A DNA stretch of 10,987 nt from JAGOBX01 sp017999075 [NCBI: Candidatus Babelota bacterium] (GTDB lineage Bacteria; JAGOBX01): positions 1 to 10,987 of the forward strand of contig JAGOBX010000074.1 in the NCBI GenBank assembly GCA_017999075.1, written 5' to 3'. Positions 7,312 to 10,987 of this stretch are shown here, piece after piece. Positions within the stretch are counted from its first letter, which is position 1. Every line of letters begins with the position of its first letter. Position numbers and translations under genes: made by a program. The notes under the pieces were generated by a model. That model worked only from the letters and a program-made list of their open reading frames with translations, searched no databases and was not told where the DNA came from.

Positions 7312-7350
7312 AAAAACAATAAAACATAATGTATTAAATATGTAAAAATT

Positions 7351-8340
7351 ATGATACGCCTTGAAAACATAACAAAAAAATTCTATAACAATACAGTTCT
7401 TGACAATATATCTTTTGAAATAACACGCGGTGATATTGTAGGATTTCTCGGCCCAAACGGAGCTGGAAAAACTACAGCAATGAGAATAATTACAACATAT
7501 ATACAACCTGACGAAGGAAAACTATTCATAAACGGCATAAATGCACTTGAGAACCAGGATGAAATAAAAAAAATCATTGGATATCTGCCTGAAAATGTCC
7601 CTGTTTATCCTGAAATGCGTGTTATTGAGTTCCTTGAATATAGAGCATTAATAAAAGGGGTATCAGGGAAAAATATAAAAAAACGCTTATCCGATTCAAT
7701 GGAAAAAACAGGAATTACCGATGTTTCAAAAAAAATCATAGGACAGCTATCCAAAGGATATACTCAAAGAGTCGGAATTGCAGACGCATTATTATCCGAT
7801 CCTAAAATATTGATTCTTGACGAACCCACAAGCGGACTTGATCCTAACCAAAGAGTTCATACGAGAAATCTTATTAAAAATTTAGGTTCTGACAAAACCA
7901 TTATCTTATCTACTCATATTTTACCTGAAGTCGAAACTTCATGTCATAATGTATTGATAATTAATAAAGGAAAAATCATTGCCAGAGAAAAAGTGGGGGA
8001 TATTGATAAACTTACCGGAATAAAAGGATTTAATTATCACGTTGTTTTAGGGATTGGTTCTACAAAAAAAAATCAAGTATATGATTGTAATCCTGAAAGT
8101 CATGCTGATTGTATTGAAAAAAAAATATCTGCATTCAGTGAGATATACAAATATACTATTTTATCAAAAGAAACAAATCTAATTGAACTTGAAATTATTT
8201 TTAAAAACAATAATATTTCTCTTGATAATTTTTTTATATTTGCCGCTGAAAATAATTTAACTATACGTGAATTAACTCCTAATAAAAATTCTCTTGAAAA
8301 CATTTTTATTTCTCTGACTTCTACAGTTGACGGAGACTGA
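7351..8340 (+). CDS. GldA-like ABC transporter ATPase
   Basis: A 329-residue cytosolic ATPase, first gene of the operon. Walker A GPNGAGKTT lies at 34-42. The Q-loop region reads IGYLPEN (76-82), as in many ABC-2 drug/gliding-type ATPases, so the missing Gln is not unusual. The signature LSKGYTQRVG is at 133-142, Walker B ILILDEP at 153-159, D-loop SGLDP at 161-165 and H-loop H189. Residues after about 220 form a divergent C-terminal domain of some 100 residues, as is common in GldA/CcmA-type ATPases. It should power the ABC-2 permease encoded 4 nt downstream. The final codons include GGAG (8332-8335), which serves as the ribosome-binding site of the next gene. What the complex transports is unknown. 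Confidence 0.9.
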   Translation: MIRLENITKKFYNNTVLDNISFEITRGDIVGFLGPNGAGKTTAMRIITTYIQPDEGKLFINGINALENQDEIKKIIGYLPENVPVYPEMRVIEFLEYRALIKGVSGKNIKKRLSDSMEKTGITDVSKKIIGQLSKGYTQRVGIADALLSDPKILILDEPTSGLDPNQRVHTRNLIKNLGSDKTIILSTHILPEVETSCHNVLIINKGKIIAREKVGDIDKLTGIKGFNYHVVLGIGSTKKNQVYDCNPESHADCIEKKISAFSEIYKYTILSKETNLIELEIIFKNNNISLDNFFIFAAENNLTIRELTPNKNSLENIFISLTSTVDGD

Positions 8341-8344
8341 ATTT

Positions 8345-9085
8345 ATGAAAAAAATTTATATACTGGCAAAACGCGAGTTTTTGAGTTATTTTACAAGTCC
8401 TTTAGGGTTCATTACTCTTACATGTTTTCTAATTTTAAACGGCATAATATTCTGGATGATTGCGGATATAACAAACCGTCCTGACAGTCCCTATGGAGCA
8501 GTTATGCGGTTATTTTTCGGAGGAACAATTTTTTATTGGCTGTTTTTATTCGTATTCATTCCTGTAATAACAATGAAGTTATTCTCTGAAGAAATAAAAT
8601 CAGGATCAATAGAATTACTTATAACTGCTCCATTAAAAGAATATCAAATAGTTTTAGGGAAATTCACAGGAGCATTTTTATTTTACATTTTTTTATGGAT
8701 TCCGACAATAATTTACCCGTTAATATTAAGCAGCTACACATCAATTGATTACGGCCCTGTTTTATCAGGTTATATAGGTTCTGTATTAATCGGTCTTTTA
8801 TTTATCAGCATTGGAATGTTCAGTTCTACGGTAACAAAATCACAAGTCAGTTCTGCTATATTATGTTTCGCAATTCTTGCAGTATTGTTTTTATCAGGTC
8901 TTGCAGGAGGTCTTTTCACTGATGAAAAAACCATAAAATTTTTGGATTATATAAATATATTGAATTATATAGAAACTTTTGGAAAAGGAATACTTGATAC
9001 AAGAGCGTTAATATTCTTAATTTCCTGTTCTGCAGGAATAATTTTTTTAAATATCAAATACCTCGAAACAAGGAAGTGGGTATAA
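8345..9085 (+). CDS. GldF-like ABC-2 type permease
   Basis: A 246-residue inner-membrane protein with six probable spans, near residues 20-41, 56-79, 104-129, 138-162, 168-192 and 221-237. After the second span it carries KLFSEEIKSGSIELLITAPLK (78-98), the hallmark of GldF-type ABC-2 permeases ('FSEE...GT.E.L.T.P'). The chosen start is the ATG at 8345, with GGAG 9 nt upstream; a TTG at 8327 would extend the frame by six residues into the ATPase gene but lacks such a site. The gene lies 4 nt after the ATPase stop and 9 nt before the GldG-like start, so all are on one mRNA. The substrate is unknown. Confidence 0.88.
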   Translation: MKKIYILAKREFLSYFTSPLGFITLTCFLILNGIIFWMIADITNRPDSPYGAVMRLFFGGTIFYWLFLFVFIPVITMKLFSEEIKSGSIELLITAPLKEYQIVLGKFTGAFLFYIFLWIPTIIYPLILSSYTSIDYGPVLSGYIGSVLIGLLFISIGMFSSTVTKSQVSSAILCFAILAVLFLSGLAGGLFTDEKTIKFLDYINILNYIETFGKGILDTRALIFLISCSAGIIFLNIKYLETRKWV

Positions 9086-9094
9086 AAAATTATT

Positions 9095-10612
9095 ATGAGT
9101 TATACTGTCAAACGAATTAACTTTTCAATAATAATCATACTCGTTACAGCGGTATTGGTTATGATAAATTATTTATCTTACCGCCATTATTACAGATTTG
9201 ACTGTACAAAATCAAATATTTACAGTTTATCTGATTATACGGAAAAAGTTCTTGATAAAATAAAAAATCCAATGCATATTTGGGTTTTCATTCCTTCGAA
9301 TATTGAATTATATGAAAACATTCAGGAATTACTTAATACATATAAAAGCTATAACAAAAACATAGCTATAGAATATATTGATCCTATAAAAAACCAGTTG
9401 AAAGCTAATGAAATCGCAAAAAAATATAATCTTACTTCCCCTGATTTAGTTATATTCGAATATGATGAGCAGGTTAAATATGTAACCTATAATGACATAG
9501 TTGAGTATGATTATATTTATGGGCGTACTCCAAAAATTTCAAGTTTTAAAGGGGAACAGAAATTCACATCAATAATACTTTCTATTATAGAAAAAGAAAA
9601 AAAAACAGTTTATTTTACAGAAGGTCATAACGAACGGAAAATTGAAAGTTCCGAATCATACGACGGGTTCGATATTTTAAAACAAGAAATTCTTGAAAAA
9701 GGAAATTTCAATGTTAAGCCCCTGTTAACTGTAACATTAGAAAAAATACCTGATGACTGTTCGCTCCTTGTTATACTTGCTCCTGAATTTGATTTTTTAC
9801 AGGAAGAAATTAAACTGATTTCCGAATATTTAGAATCAGGCGGCAAGTTGATGGTCTGTCTTGAACCGTCTATAGGAAAAAAAGATCATAAATTACTCTT
9901 ATTTTCGAACTTTTTAAAAAAATACGGCATACATTTCGATAATACTCTTCTTCTTGACCCGTCAAACAATTTTCCATTATTCGGAAAAGGATCTATAGTC
10001 GCATCTGAATATGACCATACAGGAATAACAAAATTTCTTTCAGAACGAAAATTGCCTTCGATATTTAACATATCTACTTCTTTATCCGAAATTCCTACAG
10101 ATAAAAATGTTAAAATTAAAACTTTAATAAAAACTTCAGAATCCGCTTTTCAGGAAAAAAATCTTACTGATTTGAAAAATATAAAATATAACAAAACCGA
10201 CAATTCTCAAAAACAATATGGAATAGCGCTTTTATCTGAACCTGACAAACTTGAAAATATAGATTCGCAAGATATGAAATTAAACAATTCCGTTAAATAT
10301 GAAACATCTCAAATTTCCTCTAATAAACTCTATTGCAAAAATGAAGGTTTTGCTTTGCTTGCAGTTGGCGATGCTGATTTTATGTCAAATAACCTGATTA
10401 ATAATGCGGGTAATTTGACATTTGTAAGAAACGCTATAAACTATCTCACAGAAAAAAAAGAATTAATAAGTTTCCCTGCAAAATCTCCTGAAAAAGTACA
10501 ACTTACTTTAGCTTCTAATGATATGTTTTTCATATTTTTTGTTTCTTTAATTGCATTGCCTGTTATTTCAATTTTATCAGGAATTTTAATTTGGTGGAGG
10601 AGAAAAAAATAA
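9095..10612 (+). CDS. GldG-like ABC transporter auxiliary protein
   Basis: A 505-residue protein anchored at both ends, with a membrane span at about 10-27 and another at 477-499 followed by WWRRKK. The large middle part should lie outside the inner membrane. Family features include the opening RFDCTKSNIYSLSDYTEKVL (34-53; GldG proteins read 'R.DLT..K.YSLS..T...L'), TVYFTEGHNERKI (171-183, matching the 'GHGE' site), SLLVILAPEFDFLQEE (223-238), YLESGGKLMVCLEP (245-258) and LLAVGDADFMSN (421-432). This corresponds to the ABC_transp_aux family, which has a ThuA/GATase-like fold without evident catalytic residues. It is thought to work with the GldA/GldF pair. A low-complexity Lys/Asn/Ser region at about 345-410 separates the last two blocks. 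No clear Shine-Dalgarno sequence precedes it. Confidence 0.86.
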   Translation: MSYTVKRINFSIIIILVTAVLVMINYLSYRHYYRFDCTKSNIYSLSDYTEKVLDKIKNPMHIWVFIPSNIELYENIQELLNTYKSYNKNIAIEYIDPIKNQLKANEIAKKYNLTSPDLVIFEYDEQVKYVTYNDIVEYDYIYGRTPKISSFKGEQKFTSIILSIIEKEKKTVYFTEGHNERKIESSESYDGFDILKQEILEKGNFNVKPLLTVTLEKIPDDCSLLVILAPEFDFLQEEIKLISEYLESGGKLMVCLEPSIGKKDHKLLLFSNFLKKYGIHFDNTLLLDPSNNFPLFGKGSIVASEYDHTGITKFLSERKLPSIFNISTSLSEIPTDKNVKIKTLIKTSESAFQEKNLTDLKNIKYNKTDNSQKQYGIALLSEPDKLENIDSQDMKLNNSVKYETSQISSNKLYCKNEGFALLAVGDADFMSNNLINNAGNLTFVRNAINYLTEKKELISFPAKSPEKVQLTLASNDMFFIFFVSLIALPVISILSGILIWWRRKK

Positions 10613-10615
10613 ATA

Positions 10616-10987
10616 ATGAAATTAAAACCACTGGTTATATTAACAATAATATGCTTATGTCTCGGCATATATATTTTTTTAGTTGATAAAAACAAAAAAT
10701 CAACCGATGAAATTTTACAATCAGATCAAAGCATAATTCCTTTTTCAAAAAATGCTGTTACAGAAATTTCGATAAACTCTATAACATTTTCAAGAAAACA
10801 GGGAACAGACGAATGGACAATAACAGAACCTGTAAAATCAGATGTTGACAACGAATATTTTCAATTCTTCTTATCTCGAATTTTTGATATGAAATTTATT
10901 CAGAAACAAAAAATTTCAGAACAAGAATTATCTCAATTCGAAATAAACGTCAAAAACAAACTGAATATGATTAACTCTGTTACAGGA
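10616..10987 (+). CDS. DUF4340-type protein, N-terminal 124 residues (partial)
   Basis: An ATG 3 nt after the GldG-like stop opens a frame that stays open to the right edge (124 codons). GGAGG lies 15 nt upstream, inside the end of the previous gene. Residues 5-22 form a single membrane anchor. The next part, VTEISINSITFSRKQGTDEWTITEPVKSD read in segments at 48-76, matches the start of DUF4340 proteins, which typically read 'V..I.I.....I.L.R....W.I..P...DAD...V..LL..L'. It closes the ATPase-permease-GldG-DUF4340 cassette. The expected role is as an extracytoplasmic partner of the GldG-like protein, but this is not demonstrated. The remainder lies beyond the window. Confidence 0.82.
   Translation, partial: MKLKPLVILTIICLCLGIYIFLVDKNKKSTDEILQSDQSIIPFSKNAVTEISINSITFSRKQGTDEWTITEPVKSDVDNEYFQFFLSRIFDMKFIQKQKISEQELSQFEINVKNKLNMINSVTG

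Noticed and set aside
8327-8344. TTG start for the ABC-2 permease, overlapping the ATPase gene
   Set aside because: The ATG at 8345 has GGAG 9 nt upstream and gives the usual MKK N-terminus; the TTG has neither.

Overview
This is an AT-rich, gene-dense stretch of bacterial chromosome with long A and T runs in every gene. A SurA-like periplasmic chaperone, a lipid-A-exporter-type ABC protein and machinery for lipid-linked or surface glycans point to a cell with an outer membrane. Most genes have no clear Shine-Dalgarno sequence, and two promoters sit directly on the start codon, which suggests some leaderless mRNAs. I cannot name the phylum. Elusimicrobiota, spirochaetes or another AT-rich didderm lineage would fit. 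Nothing looks like phage, plasmid, insertion sequence or CRISPR.

Layout. Positions 1-1154 (minus) hold the N-terminal half of a multi-membrane-span YfhO/GT-C-type glycosyltransferase that runs off the left edge. Just upstream of it, at 1179-1256 (minus), is a tRNA-Ala(TGC)-like sequence whose anticodon stem and T arm are scrambled. A SurA-like gene follows (1312-2313, minus), with a parvulin domain that lacks the usual active-site histidines. A 127-bp divergent promoter region separates it from a plus-strand pair at 2459-4954: a radical SAM/SPASM protein and a GT4-like glycosyltransferase with a C-terminal coiled coil. Convergent to that pair, on the minus strand, are an MsbA-type ABC exporter (4982-6889) and a 97-residue membrane-anchored Cys/His protein (6943-7236).

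A second divergent promoter region (7237-7350) starts a tightly packed plus-strand operon: an ABC ATPase (7351-8340), an ABC-2 permease (8345-9085), a GldG-like protein (9095-10612) and the start of a DUF4340 protein (from 10616, cut by the right edge). This is the GldA/GldF/GldG/DUF4340 cassette, found widely outside gliding bacteria and with unknown cargo.

How the genes fit together. The left two thirds read as an envelope-biogenesis neighbourhood: a GT-C transferase, a cytosolic GT-B transferase, a radical SAM enzyme, a flippase-like exporter and an outer-membrane-protein chaperone. The right third is a separate transport complex. The most unusual items are the degenerate tRNA-like element 24 nt before a start codon, the leaderless promoter geometry, and the cryptic GldAFG/DUF4340 and radical SAM/glycosyltransferase modules.
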